DNA of 64,000 nucleotides from Hyphomicrobium_A sp963726795 (GTDB lineage: Bacteria > Pseudomonadota > Alphaproteobacteria > Rhizobiales > Hyphomicrobiaceae), in NCBI GenBank assembly GCA_963726795.1, contig CAVSDD010000004.1, forward strand, positions 620,001-684,000, written 5' to 3'. Below the pieces are notes generated by a model that saw nothing but the letters and a program-made list of their open reading frames with translations, ran no database searches and was not told the DNA's origin. A program made the translations under genes and the position numbers. Below, piece by piece: positions 25,716-35,181 of the stretch; the first letter of the stretch is position 1; each line of letters starts with the position of its first letter.

Positions 25716-28008
25716 TCAAGTCGGCTTGGTGATGCGCACTGGAATCGACTTAGCTGCCGGAACCTTGCTTCCCTCGGCGTAATGCCAGAGCGGAAGCAAC
25801 GGATTGCACTCGGGATAGTAGCCGACGCAGCAGCCGCGGGGCACGTCATACGTCACGACGCGCAGGCCGCGCACAATGCGTTCGACATTATCGCCCGCGG
25901 CGCCGAGAAGATCGACGTTTTCACCGTCCCCGAGTCCCCGTTCCGCCATGTCATCCTTATGCATCAGCACCACCATGCGCGTGCCGTTGATCCCGCGCAG
26001 GCGATCATTGTAGCCGTAGACCGTGGTGTTGAACTGATCGTTGCTGCGTACCGTGATGAGAGTCAGCACACCTTCGCGCACGAACGGCAGGTCTGGATCC
26101 TCGGATAAGCTTCGCGGCGAGATGAAGTTGGCCTTGCCATTCGGCGTCGTCCATTTGCGCTCACGCGCGGGCAACGGCCGGTCGAAACCACCCGGATCCT
26201 TTATGCGTTCGTTGAAATTCGCAAATATCGCCGGATACGACTCCGCGATGGCCTCGCGGACGTGTGCGTAGTCGGCTGCTCCACTCATCCCAGTCGAGCC
26301 TGGGATTGGGCGGCAGGATGGCCTTGGCCAACCCGGCCACGATTCGGGCTCCGACAAGAGGTGTTCGCTCGCTGGCTCGACCTGGCCGTGCGAGGCGTGA
26401 AAGCGCCCCGTCGTATCTTCCACCGTAACGAATTGCGCGCCGGTGGCCTGGCGATCGATCTCGATGCGGCCGAGGCAGGGCAAGAGATAAGCGGCTTTGC
26501 CGTGAATGAGCGCACCGCGGTTGAGCTTGGTGACGATCTGGACGGTCAACTGCAGCTGCCGCCAGGCTCGCTCCATGATGTCCGTTTCCGGAATGGCGCG
26601 GATGAAATTGCCGCCGAGTCCGAATAAACGCTTTGACGCTGCGGTCTCGTACCGCCTCGCAGGCTTCGACCGTATTGAGACCGCGCTTGCGCGGTGGATC
26701 GAAGTCCGAATTGCTCCGCCATCCTGTCGAGCGGCACCAGTTCCGGCTTCTCGGTGATGCCGACCGTGCGCTGACCCTGCACATTGGAGTGTCCGCGAAC
26801 CGGAAAGATGCCGGCTCCCGGTTTACCGATGTTGCCGCGAAGGAGCAGCAGGTTGCTCAACATCTGGATTGCGAGAACGCCCGAGCGGTGCTGCGTGAGG
26901 CCCATCCCGTAACAGGCGATCGTCGCGTCGGAATGGCGATAGACCCGCGTCGCGGCCTCTATATCGGCACGCTTCAAGCCCGAGCACAGCTTCGATGTCT
27001 CGCCACTGAAACTGCCGCATGGTTGCGACGAAATCGTCGAAACCGGCGGTGTCGTTGGCGATGAAATCCACATCGATTGCACGTTCACTGCCGTTCGCCT
27101 TTGCCTCGTCGTCCATTGCGAACAGCGCCTTCGACATGCCGACCAGAGCCGCCAGATCGCCGCCAGGGTTGAGCTGGTGATACTGCGTGCTGATTTGGGT
27201 TTCGCTAAAGGTGAGCATCTCCACCGGCGACTGCGGGTTGGTGAACCGCTCAAGCCCGCGCTCGCGCAGAGGATTGAAGGTGATGATGGGCACGCCACGT
27301 TTGCGGACGCCCTGCAGTTGATGCAGCATGCGCGGGACTGTTCACGCCGACATTCTGGCCGAGGAACAGGATGCAGTCGGTCTGCGGAAAGTCGTCGAGC
27401 TTTACGGTGCCGACGGGAACGCCGATGGTCTGCGGCAACGCCACGGACGTGCTCTCGTGGCACATGTTGGAGCTGTCGGGCAGGTTGTTGTTGCCGTACA
27501 TGCGCGCCAGCAATTGGTACATGTACGATGCTTCGAGCGAGGCCCGTCCTGATGTGTAGAAGACGACCGACGCAGGTTCGAGCGACTTCAGCTCCGAACC
27601 GATTGCCCCAAAAGCCTCCTCCCAATCGATCGGAACATACTTGTCGGTGCTGCTGTCCCAACGCATCGGCTGTGTCAGCCGACCCGCCTCCTCAAGAGCA
27701 TAGTCGGACCAGTTTTCCAGCTCCGAGACAGTGTGGGCCGCAAAAAATTCGAGCGAGCACCGCTTGTCGGTGATTTCCCACGCGGTAGCCTTGGCACCAT
27801 TCTCGCAGAACTCGAACGGCTTTGCTGGATCGGGCTTGGCGTACGAGCAGCTTACGCAGGCGAAACCGCGCGGCTTGTTCTGGTGCCACAACGCGTAAGG
27901 ACCCTTCAAGGGCACTGCTTCGCGCAACACGATCTCGGCGACGCTCTTGGCCGAACCCCACCCGCCGACGGGACCCCAATACGGTTCGATCTTGATATCT
28001 CGCGACAT
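25716..28008 (-). pseudogene. FdhF/YdeP-family molybdopterin oxidoreductase, six apparent frameshifts
   Basis: Reading on the minus strand from MSRDIKIEPYWGPVGGWGSA, conserved segments fall in successive frames: the Cys-bearing FACVSCSYAKPD region, LGQNVGVNSP, then HQLQGVRKRGVPIITFNPL, then SGLKRADIEAATRVY and GMGLTQHRSG, then FDPPRKRGLNTVEA, then the frame with QLTVQIVTKLNRG and finally RITKPT. Breaks are near 27335, 26984, 26706, 26627, 26347 and 26280. Five fit one extra base and one (26347) a missing base. Total span (764 codons) equals a full-length enzyme of this bis-MGD family, related to formate dehydrogenase H. It may be intact in life and corrupted by sequencing, or truly decaying. 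No accessory fdhD or fdsB-type gene is adjacent. Confidence 0.8.
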
Positions 28009-28418
28009 GACAGACGCTCCGGTTCAAGAGCCAAGTGTCGATTTTCAACAACAACGCTTAGAGATAGGCCTCTGCGTATCGATTGCGGATCCGAGCCGAC
28101 CGGCCGGGCGGCCCTACTATTTAAATGTAAGCGACGCCGCGTCGTAATCACAGGCAGCCCGCGCGGCATTGCTTTGCTCAAGTATGCGGCGTGTCCATCG
28201 CGATAAGTAGATCACGCACGCGATTTCCGGTCGCGTGCTATTGTCGCTCACCCGACGTCAGCTTCGCCCGGAAACGGAGTGTATGGATTGAGGCGCGGGC
28301 GGTCAGCCGCGTTGGGCCTCATCCACAATTCCCCGCGTGGCGCCGCACGCGCTTCGCCCCCGCATTATCGCGCGTTTCTGGTTACTCTCGCCTCTTCTGG
28401 CAAAAAGGTTCTCCAACG
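28009..28418. other. Intergenic region between the oxidoreductase and a hypothetical gene
   Basis: About 410 bases. The divergent promoters of the two flanking genes should lie here. I see no RNA gene, no repeat and no definable promoter. A frame open upstream of 28419 is dismissed as a leader without recognisable features. Confidence 0.4.
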
Positions 28419-28802
28419 ATGGCTGATGCAGATCGCCTCGGAAAAATCGCTTCGATCGGCCAAGACCTCATCACGACGCAGTTGGCGATGGCAACGCAAA
28501 CGCCGTCGCAAGCCCTCGAAGGGACCTGGGTACTCGGGTATTGCATCGGAATCTTCGATGCGCTCGCTCAACAAGCTGAACTTGATGATGCTGAAGGTTT
28601 CAGCCTCATCACTCTCGGCTTCCTCGGTCTCTTTGCAGACCCTGCGGATCCCGAGGCGGCGGAATTCGTTCGTCGCTCCTTGGACCGTCAGGACAATCCG
28701 CGCTTTCAAGAAGGTGCTGCCGCTGGAGGCACCGACGTTTTCGATTGGGTGGCTGATCGCGCGAAAGCACCCAACGCGCTGTTCGAGCATCTTACCCGAT
28801 GA
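28419..28802 (+). CDS. Hypothetical protein, soluble
   Basis: The 127-residue protein from MADADRLGKIASIGQD is acidic and helix-rich, with EGTWVLGYCIGIFDALAQ and FLGLFADPADPEAAEFV. No signal peptide, membrane helix or catalytic motif is visible, and I do not recognise the family. I start at ATG 28419 because the 76 upstream in-frame residues are basic and of random appearance. A 12-bp hairpin follows 52 bases after the stop. Confidence 0.5.
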   Translation: MADADRLGKIASIGQDLITTQLAMATQTPSQALEGTWVLGYCIGIFDALAQQAELDDAEGFSLITLGFLGLFADPADPEAAEFVRRSLDRQDNPRFQEGAAAGGTDVFDWVADRAKAPNALFEHLTR

Positions 28803-28853
28803 CCGAGAAGAACGCCCAGGAACCCTCCAGATTGGCGGTGCGAGAAAAAGAAA

Positions 28854-28884
28854 ACCCGGGGCCTGAGGGGGACAGGCGCCGGGT
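28854..28884 (+). terminator. Hairpin downstream of the hypothetical gene
   Basis: Arms 28854-28865 (ACCCGGGGCCTG) and 28873-28884 (CAGGCGCCGGGT) pair with a single G-G mismatch around a 7-base loop. No T-run follows, so it is a candidate rho-independent-like structure of moderate strength. Confidence 0.4.
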
Positions 28885-29096
28885 CTATGAGCCCATCGGA
28901 CGGGGAGAACGACGGGCTAGATCGCCTATCGGCGATAATAAAACCAAGAAGCAGCGTGATTGAGCGCGACTCTGCTCCATCACTTCTCCCCAACAACGGG
29001 GTGGGCAAATCGTGCGCTGCCCTGCGTAAACAACCGGCTCGGGGAATTTCAGTTCCCAGTCGGTCTCAAGAAATACCGTCGATCCCGTGATTGAGA

Positions 29097-29615
29097 TTAG
29101 AGTTTACCGCAAGCGATGCGGGCGCCACCGCCACCGAGCGGAGCGGGCTGGTCGGCGTAGTTGTCGCCGCCTGCATGGATCATGAAGCTGTGTTCTCGCA
29201 GCTCGTCCACTGTCAGGTGCGGCGCGACTACGGCAATTTTGGCCGAGCCCTGGTCATCCGCCACAAGGACAGGTAGGTCGCCCTGGTGCCCGGCGGTGCT
29301 TTCAGGACCCAAGTGCTTTTCCGTGTGCTTGGGGTCCAGGTGTCCTCCGGCCGCCATTCCAGCCGCCTGCTTACCCTTGTCATCGCCGGGCCCGCAATCG
29401 CCATGGCTGTGCACGTGGAACCCGTGCGGGCCTGCTGGCAACCCGTTGAGACTGGGCGTGATGCGCAGTCCGGCGTCGGTATCCTCGAGTTGGAGCACAC
29501 CTATCGTCGCGCCAACACCTTTTTCATCGATCTTGTTGATTGTGACGCTTGCCGAGTTGGCGTGCGCTACTGCAGAAAAGGAAACGAATATTCCAGCGAT
29601 CAGATAGCGTTTCAT
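29097..29615 (-). CDS. sodC: Cu-Zn superoxide dismutase, periplasmic
   Basis: I start at MKRYLIAGIFVSFSA (29615), preceded by a GGAG ribosome site (GAAGGAGCTTGCAAATG on the minus strand). A signal peptide is cleaved near AHA|NS. The domain has HGFHVHSHGDCG (copper ligands), GGHLDPKHTEKH, the HQGDLPVL zinc-loop region, and HAGGDNYADQP with GGGGARIACG. It disproportionates superoxide in the periplasm. It belongs to a stress-gene group with the SDR, YeaQ-type and DUF3309 genes. Confidence 0.95.
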   Translation of the reverse strand: MKRYLIAGIFVSFSAVAHANSASVTINKIDEKGVGATIGVLQLEDTDAGLRITPSLNGLPAGPHGFHVHSHGDCGPGDDKGKQAAGMAAGGHLDPKHTEKHLGPESTAGHQGDLPVLVADDQGSAKIAVVAPHLTVDELREHSFMIHAGGDNYADQPAPLGGGGARIACGKL

Positions 29616-29667
29616 TTGCAAGCTCCTTCGAATTTGAAAATCTACAGCGCGTTGACTGGCACCAAAA

Positions 29668-30661
29668 TCATGGTTGGCCACTTCCGCCCGCCGCGCCGTA
29701 TATATGTCCGGTTGCATAGCTGGCATCAGATGCCGCGAGCTGCACATAGATCGAGGCAAGCTCCGCTGGTTGGCCAGGCCGCCCCATGGGCGTCATGCCG
29801 CCGAACTTGGTAAGCTTCTCTTGCGTGGCGCCGCCGGAAACTTGCAGCGGAGTCCAAATCGGCCCTGGAGCCACGCCGTTGACGCGAATACCCTTGGATG
29901 CGAGCTGCTTGGCGAGCGATTTGACGTAGTTCATCGTCGCCGCCTTGGTCTGCGCATAATCGTAAAGGTCGGGCGAAGGATCGTAGGCCTGCTCAGATGC
30001 CGTACCGATGATGCAGGAGCCGGGCTTCAGGTGCGGCAACGCCGCCTTGATTATCCAGAACGGCGCGTAGATGTTCGTCTTCATCGTGGCGTCGAAATCC
30101 TCCGAGGTGACATCGAGGATTGACTTGCGCGTCTGCTGACGGGCGGCATTGCAGACAACGATGTCGAGCCCCCCTAGCTGATCGATGGCATCCTTTACGA
30201 GGCGCTGGCAAAAGGCCTCGTCGCGAAGATCGCCGGGAATCGCAACGCCTATTCGCCCTTCGGCCTTGATAAGAGCCAGCACATCCTGCGCGTCTGGCTC
30301 CTCGGTGGGGAAATAATTGATTGCGACATCCGCACCCTCGCGCGCATACGCGATCGCCGCCCCACGGCCCATTCCCAGAGTCACCCCCGGTGATTAGCGC
30401 CTTGCGTCCGGCTAGCCGCCCGGAACCTTTGTAGGTCTTCTCACCATGATCGGGTGGAGGGACCATATTCTTGGCCAGACCGGGCCAGGGTTGGGATTGC
30501 GACTGAAACGGGGGCTTTGGATATTTCGACACGGGATCTTCCATTCGCGTCTCCGTCTTGGGCAGTGCTTTGGCTCTGGTGCTTGAGGCGCTAAACGCAC
30601 TGGCCGCCAGTCCCGCGCCCGCGCCTACCAGCCCACGGCGCGATATATCGTTCTTGCCCAT
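29668..30661 (-). CDS. SDR-family oxidoreductase with twin-arginine signal, frameshifted
   Basis: The start MGKNDISRRGLVGAG (30661) follows a GGGAG ribosome site and carries a twin-arginine-type leader. The middle reads SGRLAGRKALITGGDSG; the frame then shifts by one base at 30372-30373, after which MGRGAAIAYAREGADVAINY continues the NAD-binding domain. The C-terminal part has CNAARQQ, the catalytic YDYAQTKAA (YxxxK) and GATQEKLTKFGGMTPMGRPG. This is the SDR family exported with a Tat signal in many Hyphomicrobiales. An EcfG-type promoter lies 30 to 54 bases upstream. One extra A explains the break. Confidence 0.85.
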
Positions 30662-30690
30662 CGCCAGCTCCCTCGCGTCGTTCGTGTCCG

Positions 30691-30715
30691 AACGGCCGAG
30701 CCGATCGATCGTTCC
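30691..30715 (-). promoter_or_regulatory. EcfG-type general stress promoter upstream of the Tat-SDR gene
   Basis: On the minus strand the sequence reads GGAAC (30715-30711), 16 bases, then CGTT (30694-30691), an exact match to the alphaproteobacterial sigma-EcfG consensus GGAAC-N16/17-CGTT. The -10 box lies 29 bases before the SDR start codon, a plausible distance for a transcription start. Confidence 0.7.
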
Positions 30716-30814
30716 GCATGTCAGTGCTGAGTGCTTAATGACGTGAAGCCAGTTTTTAACTGCCCCGTCGAGCGATCGAAATTGGCGCACCGCAGTATCG
30801 CTGGATCTACACGA

Positions 30815-31069
30815 TCACAGCCTTCGGATGAGACCTATGAGGCCGAGCAGGATTAGAGCGCCTATTGTGGCGGCGATGATACCAGCGGGCCAGCCGTGCG
30901 GGTTGATACCGAAAACCGGAGCCAACGTCCCGGCAATGGCGGCGCCAAGGATGCCGATAGCCACGTTGCCGAACAGTCCAAAGCCGTAACCTTCCACAAG
31001 CAGGCCGGCGAGCCAGCCTGCTAAGGCGCCTATCACGATCCAGGAAATGATCGAGTGGTACGCGAGCAC
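30815..31069 (-). CDS. GlsB/YeaQ/YmgE-family stress response membrane protein
   Basis: An 84-residue protein with three hydrophobic segments and the family glycine pattern GALAGWLAGLLVEGYGFGLF, NVAIGILGAAIAG and GLIGLIRRL. These transglycosylase-associated proteins are small inner-membrane stress proteins of unknown mechanism. It precedes the Tat-SDR gene on the same strand, with a gap of 153 bases. An AAGGAGA-type ribosome site lies before the ATG. Confidence 0.85.
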   Translation of the reverse strand: MLAYHSIISWIVIGALAGWLAGLLVEGYGFGLFGNVAIGILGAAIAGTLAPVFGINPHGWPAGIIAATIGALILLGLIGLIRRL

Positions 31070-31096
31070 GTGTCGGCTTTCTCCTTAGTCGCTCAG

Positions 31097-31122
31097 TGAA
31101 CTTTTGCCGGGTGGGGCTCGTT
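31097..31122 (+). promoter_or_regulatory. EcfG-like promoter upstream of the SDR gene
   Basis: TGAAC (31097-31101), 17 bases, CGTT (31119-31122): one mismatch (T for the first G) from the EcfG consensus. The -10 element lies 31 bases before the SDR ATG at 31154. Confidence 0.5.
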
Positions 31123-31153
31123 TCATTCGCGACCAACAATTCGCGGCTGCGCA

Positions 31154-32095
31154 ATGGACCTACTCCTCACTATCGGCAATCGTTGGGTGGGCCGCAATGC
31201 CAACCCTGATCCCGTCGCTCTTGCCCGGGTAAAGGGTCTCACTCCCGCTACCGTAGTCACGGGTGCCTCGGAGGGTTTGGGATTTGCCCTGGCACGCCGC
31301 ATAGCTCGCGAGGGGCGCGCAATCGTCTTGCTTGCACGTTCAGCGGAACAATTGACGGAGGCCGCGGAGCAACTGCGCGCCGCCTATCCGCGCTCGATGG
31401 TCGTTTGCGAGGCGCTGGATGTCGGCGAAAGAGATGCTCCCGTCAAACTCGACGCGCTGTTAGAGCGCCACAAGATGTACCTCGACGTTCTGGTGAACAA
31501 CGCCGGGGTGGGATTAGGCGGGGATTTCACCGATCTCGATCAGGATAAGCTCGACGAACTGGTCGCGACCAACGTCGCGGCACTCACACGCTTGACGCGT
31601 CACTACCTGCCCGCGATGCGCGAACGGTCGCGCGGAGGGGTCATGAACCTTGCTTCGCTCGCCGCTTTTACGCCAGGCCCTTGGCAGGCGCCGTATTTTG
31701 CCAGCAAAGCCTACGTGCTTTCGCTTACTGCTGCGATCGGCGCCGAATGTGCAGGCGAAGGAGTTCGCGTATGCGCTATTGCGTTCGGTCCCATCCACAC
31801 CCGCATTCATCGCAAGATGGGGACGGTCAACACCTATTACCGATTGCTGTTGCCGACGGCATCCGCCGATAGGATGGCGCGGCTCGCATGGCGCGCCTAC
31901 CGTATGGGGCGGCGGGTCGTCGTGCCGGGCGTGGTCAACAGCTTCCTCGCATGGTCCGCAAGAGCAATGCCATTCGAGATCTTGCTGCCGCTGGTGGGAT
32001 GGCTGATGAAGCCGCGCCGGTGGCCGCGGAGAAATCTGCGGAGCGCTCCCCGCGGAAAAGGCAGTGAGACAGCCGACGTTCGATCTCATACCTGA
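31154..32095 (+). CDS. SDR-family NAD(P)-dependent oxidoreductase
   Basis: A 313-residue classical SDR with TVVTGASEGLGFALARR (TGxxxGxG cofactor motif), LVNNAGVG, and the active-site YFASK (YxxxK) with SLAAFT upstream. The hydrophobic C-terminal region and length resemble short-chain dehydrogenases of the DltE/hydroxysteroid type; the substrate cannot be named. It lies divergent from the YeaQ-type gene, with an EcfG-like promoter in between, so it is probably part of a general stress response. Confidence 0.8.
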   Translation: MDLLLTIGNRWVGRNANPDPVALARVKGLTPATVVTGASEGLGFALARRIAREGRAIVLLARSAEQLTEAAEQLRAAYPRSMVVCEALDVGERDAPVKLDALLERHKMYLDVLVNNAGVGLGGDFTDLDQDKLDELVATNVAALTRLTRHYLPAMRERSRGGVMNLASLAAFTPGPWQAPYFASKAYVLSLTAAIGAECAGEGVRVCAIAFGPIHTRIHRKMGTVNTYYRLLLPTASADRMARLAWRAYRMGRRVVVPGVVNSFLAWSARAMPFEILLPLVGWLMKPRRWPRRNLRSAPRGKGSETADVRSHT

Positions 32096-32161
32096 TCCCA
32101 ATCAGAAGGGATGGGCGGGATCATCCTAAGCTTTGCTGTGCCGCACGTTCGTCACGAGCTA

Positions 32162-32187
32162 GGAACTCGTCCCTGCGCGCCAGAGTT
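32162..32187 (+). promoter_or_regulatory. EcfG-like promoter upstream of the DUF3309 gene
   Basis: GGAAC (32162-32166), 17 bases, AGTT (32184-32187): one mismatch in the -10 element. The DUF3309 ATG lies 31 bases further on. Small membrane proteins of this family are typical EcfG targets in related bacteria, as I recall. Confidence 0.55.
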
Positions 32188-32218
32188 ATCGGCGCGTCGA
32201 CTGCTGATCGAGGCTTAC

Positions 32219-32383
32219 ATGAACCTGCAAACCGTGCTGCTCGTGCTACTGATCATCTTATTGCTCGGAGCGCTCCCTACTTGGCCCTATAGCGCTGGTT
32301 GGGGCTACTATCCATCGGGCGGATTGGGCTTGGTCGTGATCGTACTCTTGGTTCTGCTCTTCGCCAGACGCGGGCCCGTTTAG
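32219..32383 (+). CDS. DUF3309 family small membrane protein
   Basis: A 54-residue protein, MNLQTVLLVLLIILLLGALP, then WPYSAGWGYYPSGGLGL and a second hydrophobic helix ending FARRGPV. This is the DUF3309 pattern: two helices flanking a Tyr/Gly-rich turn. It is a stress-associated inner-membrane protein of unknown function. The ATG at 32219 is preferred over upstream starts because the family begins there. Confidence 0.85.
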   Translation: MNLQTVLLVLLIILLLGALPTWPYSAGWGYYPSGGLGLVVIVLLVLLFARRGPV

Positions 32384-32838
32384 CGAGCTTATAGGTCCTG
32401 CGCGCATCCACGTCGGGATCGTGGCCCGGGAGTTCTCGTGATCCTGACCCGACGCTTTTGTCTGCGCCGCTGACGGTGACATCGCACGCGATCATGGTCG
32501 CGCACGGGACACTCATGTGATCGACCGCATCGCCTAACCGAGTTCGCACCGGGGTGATTGCGCGTGCGCAATGGTCGTAGTTTGCGCCACATGCGTTCGT
32601 GCGGTGACATTTATGCAAGAGCCGTTTTGCTCGACGAAATCCGCTCCTGGCCCACAGCCGACATGTGTCAATGCGCGAAAGTTCTCCGCTCTCTTCGGCA
32701 AGTCATTGGTCATGTTCAGTTTCGCGACCCCAGCCCTGGGCACCATAATTTTCCTGCGAACTATCTGCCGAATGAAGAGGGCATGACCGGCAACGTGAAG
32801 AGCCGGCTACCAGACGCACTGCACTCGATGCAGCGAAA
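32384..32838. other. Intergenic region after the stress cluster
   Basis: No convincing gene in about 455 bases; several overlapping open frames have no family resemblance. Nothing else is recognised here. Confidence 0.4.
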
Positions 32839-32869
32839 CGACGGCGCGAGGGATCTCCTCGCGCCGTCG
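32839..32869 (-). terminator. Hairpin terminator downstream of the carboxylesterase
   Basis: Arms CGACGGCGCGAGG (32839-32851) and CCTCGCGCCGTCG (32857-32869) form a perfect 13-bp stem with a 5-base loop, 11 bases beyond the end of the esterase gene on the minus strand. The strength of the stem supports a transcription terminator, although the T-run is weak. Confidence 0.65.
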
Positions 32870-32879
32870 CTGCGTCGGC

Positions 32880-34574
32880 TCAATACGTCTGCAGCGGATC
32901 CCAGAAGTCGCACTTATATCTGGCTCTGAACGTCGCCGTGCTGTCCGTGGTCAGAGCTAGGTTCTGATTGAGGAAGCTCGCGGTCGGCGAGTTGTACCGC
33001 GGCCAGGGCGAGTTGCTCGAGCCGCCGTTCGGGTTGCCGGACTTGGCAAAATTTGTCCATGCGGCGACCAGTTTGTCGGACAAGACGCGTTCTGCACCTT
33101 GCAGCTCACGCGGCTGGCCGGTGGTCTGGTCGAGGTTTACGCCCAGATTGCCGCCACGCCACTTCGGGAAGATGAACTGGATGTCGACCGTGTGGTAGGC
33201 GTCGGCCTTGAAGCCAGGCATCCACGGGAAGTAGTAGGGCGCTTCCGTGTACGTGAAGTCGTAGGCATAGGTTGGGATCTTGGTCGACCAAAGCCCGAGC
33301 ACGTGCAGGCCGCGGCACTTACCGGGGTCTGTCGATACGCGGTTGAAGGCCTTCTGCGCATCGCCGCCGTAGTTCGACGACGGATACTGAGCGAGAACCG
33401 AAGCCGCGTTGGCACCGTACTGGGTGTTCACGCGGGACTGGTAGGTGGCCTCGTTGATCGGCGCCTGCGGAGGTCCGGAGAAGTACTCCGTGATGGAGAT
33501 GCCGAAGTTGCCTTCGTCATGCACCGCGCCGCCCATGGTCGGCATCTTGTTGTAGTTTCCGGACGTCCAGGCCTGTTCCGGCGTGATCGGGATGATCGTG
33601 CCGTCGACGAACGGACCCGTGATGTAGGGGCCGTTGGCGTTGGGCGTTCCCTGCAGTTGCAGGATGCGCTCGGTCGAAAGATTGCGCAGGCAGGCCGCAG
33701 CCGAGGCGCCGGTACCCGGGCAATTGGCGGAGCTCGTGCCAGCCGCCGCGAATGCCGTGCCCCTCGCCAGAGCCGTTGCCGCCGTTGGATAGGCCGACGT
33801 GGGCGAGCTCTGGTAGAGCGCGCGGTTGAACAATCCCGCAGCGAGTGGCGAGATCACGTTGGCGCCGGTATCGGAAGCGCCGGCCGATTGGCCGCCGAGC
33901 AGAACACGGCTCGGGTCGCCGCCGAACGCCGATGCGTTCCGCTGCACCCACCGAAGCACGGCCTGGATGTCCAGGATGCCGTAGTTGCCCCACAGATGCC
34001 CTTCCGCGTTGAGCGCCGGATGCGACAGGTATCCGAACAGGCCCATGCGGTAGTTGAGCGTAACGACAACCGTCTCGGTGCCGCTGGGACCGCCGGTGGC
34101 GAGCTTTGAGCCGTCGTAGTCGTTGGTCTCGCCGTCGACGTTACCTCCGCCGTGGATCCACACCATGACCGGCTTCTTGCTGCCGCTGTTGCCGGTTGTG
34201 AAGACGTTCAGGTAGAGGCAGTCCTCAGTCACGCTCGAGGGGCCAGCGAAGGCGCCGAGCTCTGTCACCTGCGAACAGGTGTTGGCGAAGTGGGTGGCAT
34301 CGAGGGCATCTCTCCACTTCTTCACGGCCGCGGGCGGACGCCAGCGGAGGTTGCCGACCGGCGGCGCCGCGTAGGGGATTCCGAGGAAGGTGTAAACTCC
34401 ATCCTTCTTGAAACCGCGCACGGGTCCTTCCGCGGTATTGACGGTCGGTCCGTTGTTGTTGTTGTTGTTGTTGTCGTCATCGTGGGCCAATGCCGTGCCG
34501 GAGGCGAGGCCTGTGGCCAGCATCGAGGCGAGCAACAGCGCTCTGCCGCCCGAACCTGTAAAACGTGTCCTCAT
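32880..34574 (-). CDS. Secreted type-B carboxylesterase/lipase
   Basis: The 564-residue protein has a signal peptide (cleaved near TALA|HDDD), then a stretch of seven Asn (35-41). The alpha/beta-hydrolase of the carboxylesterase type B family follows: TEDCLYLNVF (117-125), oxyanion-side VWIHGGGNVDG (138-148) and the nucleophile elbow GGQSAGA with Ser230. The acid is probably Glu in HDEGNFG, and the His lies in YHTVDIQF. It hydrolyses carboxylic esters in the periplasm or outside the cell. An AraC-type regulator lies about 600 bases upstream on the same strand. Confidence 0.92.
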   Translation of the reverse strand: MRTRFTGSGGRALLLASMLATGLASGTALAHDDDNNNNNNNGPTVNTAEGPVRGFKKDGVYTFLGIPYAAPPVGNLRWRPPAAVKKWRDALDATHFANTCSQVTELGAFAGPSSVTEDCLYLNVFTTGNSGSKKPVMVWIHGGGNVDGETNDYDGSKLATGGPSGTETVVVTLNYRMGLFGYLSHPALNAEGHLWGNYGILDIQAVLRWVQRNASAFGGDPSRVLLGGQSAGASDTGANVISPLAAGLFNRALYQSSPTSAYPTAATALARGTAFAAAGTSSANCPGTGASAAACLRNLSTERILQLQGTPNANGPYITGPFVDGTIIPITPEQAWTSGNYNKMPTMGGAVHDEGNFGISITEYFSGPPQAPINEATYQSRVNTQYGANAASVLAQYPSSNYGGDAQKAFNRVSTDPGKCRGLHVLGLWSTKIPTYAYDFTYTEAPYYFPWMPGFKADAYHTVDIQFIFPKWRGGNLGVNLDQTTGQPRELQGAERVLSDKLVAAWTNFAKSGNPNGGSSNSPWPRYNSPTASFLNQNLALTTDSTATFRARYKCDFWDPLQTY

Positions 34575-35181
34575 TTTTTCTCTCCCTAGCTGCTTTCGTC
34601 GTGTCGTGTCGTGCGTGTGGTCCTGTCAGCGGCGCCGCGCTTTTTCCACGCATCGTCGCTCGCCGGCTCGGCGCACCGAAATCCAGCGTTCGTGGCGGAT
34701 TTAGATGGAGAGAGTGTCGGCGGCTCGCCGCAAAGCGCCGACACCCCGTGCTCCACCGCTGAAAATTGCCGTAGTGGGAATTTGCCCCTAGCTGTTGCGC
34801 ACCAAACATGCGCAACGCGTTTCGCTCCCGCGTGCGTTTCTATTTTGTGAGCGCATACTTCGCGAACTCGTGACGTTTGGCTTGCTGCGGAAGGAACTTT
34901 ACTGGGCACACCCGTGAAATGTTTCGTGGCTCCTGTTGCGCCACGCGGAGATGGCTCGGCCCCGAGCGGGCGCAACGGGCTTTTCCTCGCTATGAGCAAA
35001 CTGCGGAGGCCGGGTAGCTCTGCATGGCGATTCCGATTCTCGCCCGTGCGCAGAAGTCGCCGTGCAGCGGACGCTCGTCGCGCACTCGCGCACGCCGATG
35101 AAACCGGTCACGGCTCGATCGGCTGGGTAAGAAAATGCGTCAGTGGCGTCTGGACGGCGCTGTGTGTTGGCGGGCTCGCCC
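34575..35181. other. Intergenic region between carboxylesterase and AraC regulator
   Basis: About 607 bases, unusually long. It should contain the esterase promoter and any AraC operator. Overlapping frames on both strands are rich in Arg/Ala and show no family features, so no gene is called. No clear repeated operator half-sites were found by eye. Confidence 0.4.

Noticed and set aside
25623..28008. An integrated island at tRNA-Phe
   Set aside because: The tRNA is intact, and no integrase or repeated tRNA 3' end was found downstream within the window.
28854..28884. A riboswitch or small RNA between 28.80 and 29.10 kb
   Set aside because: Only a simple hairpin is visible. There is no conserved aptamer core, and it is better explained as a terminator.
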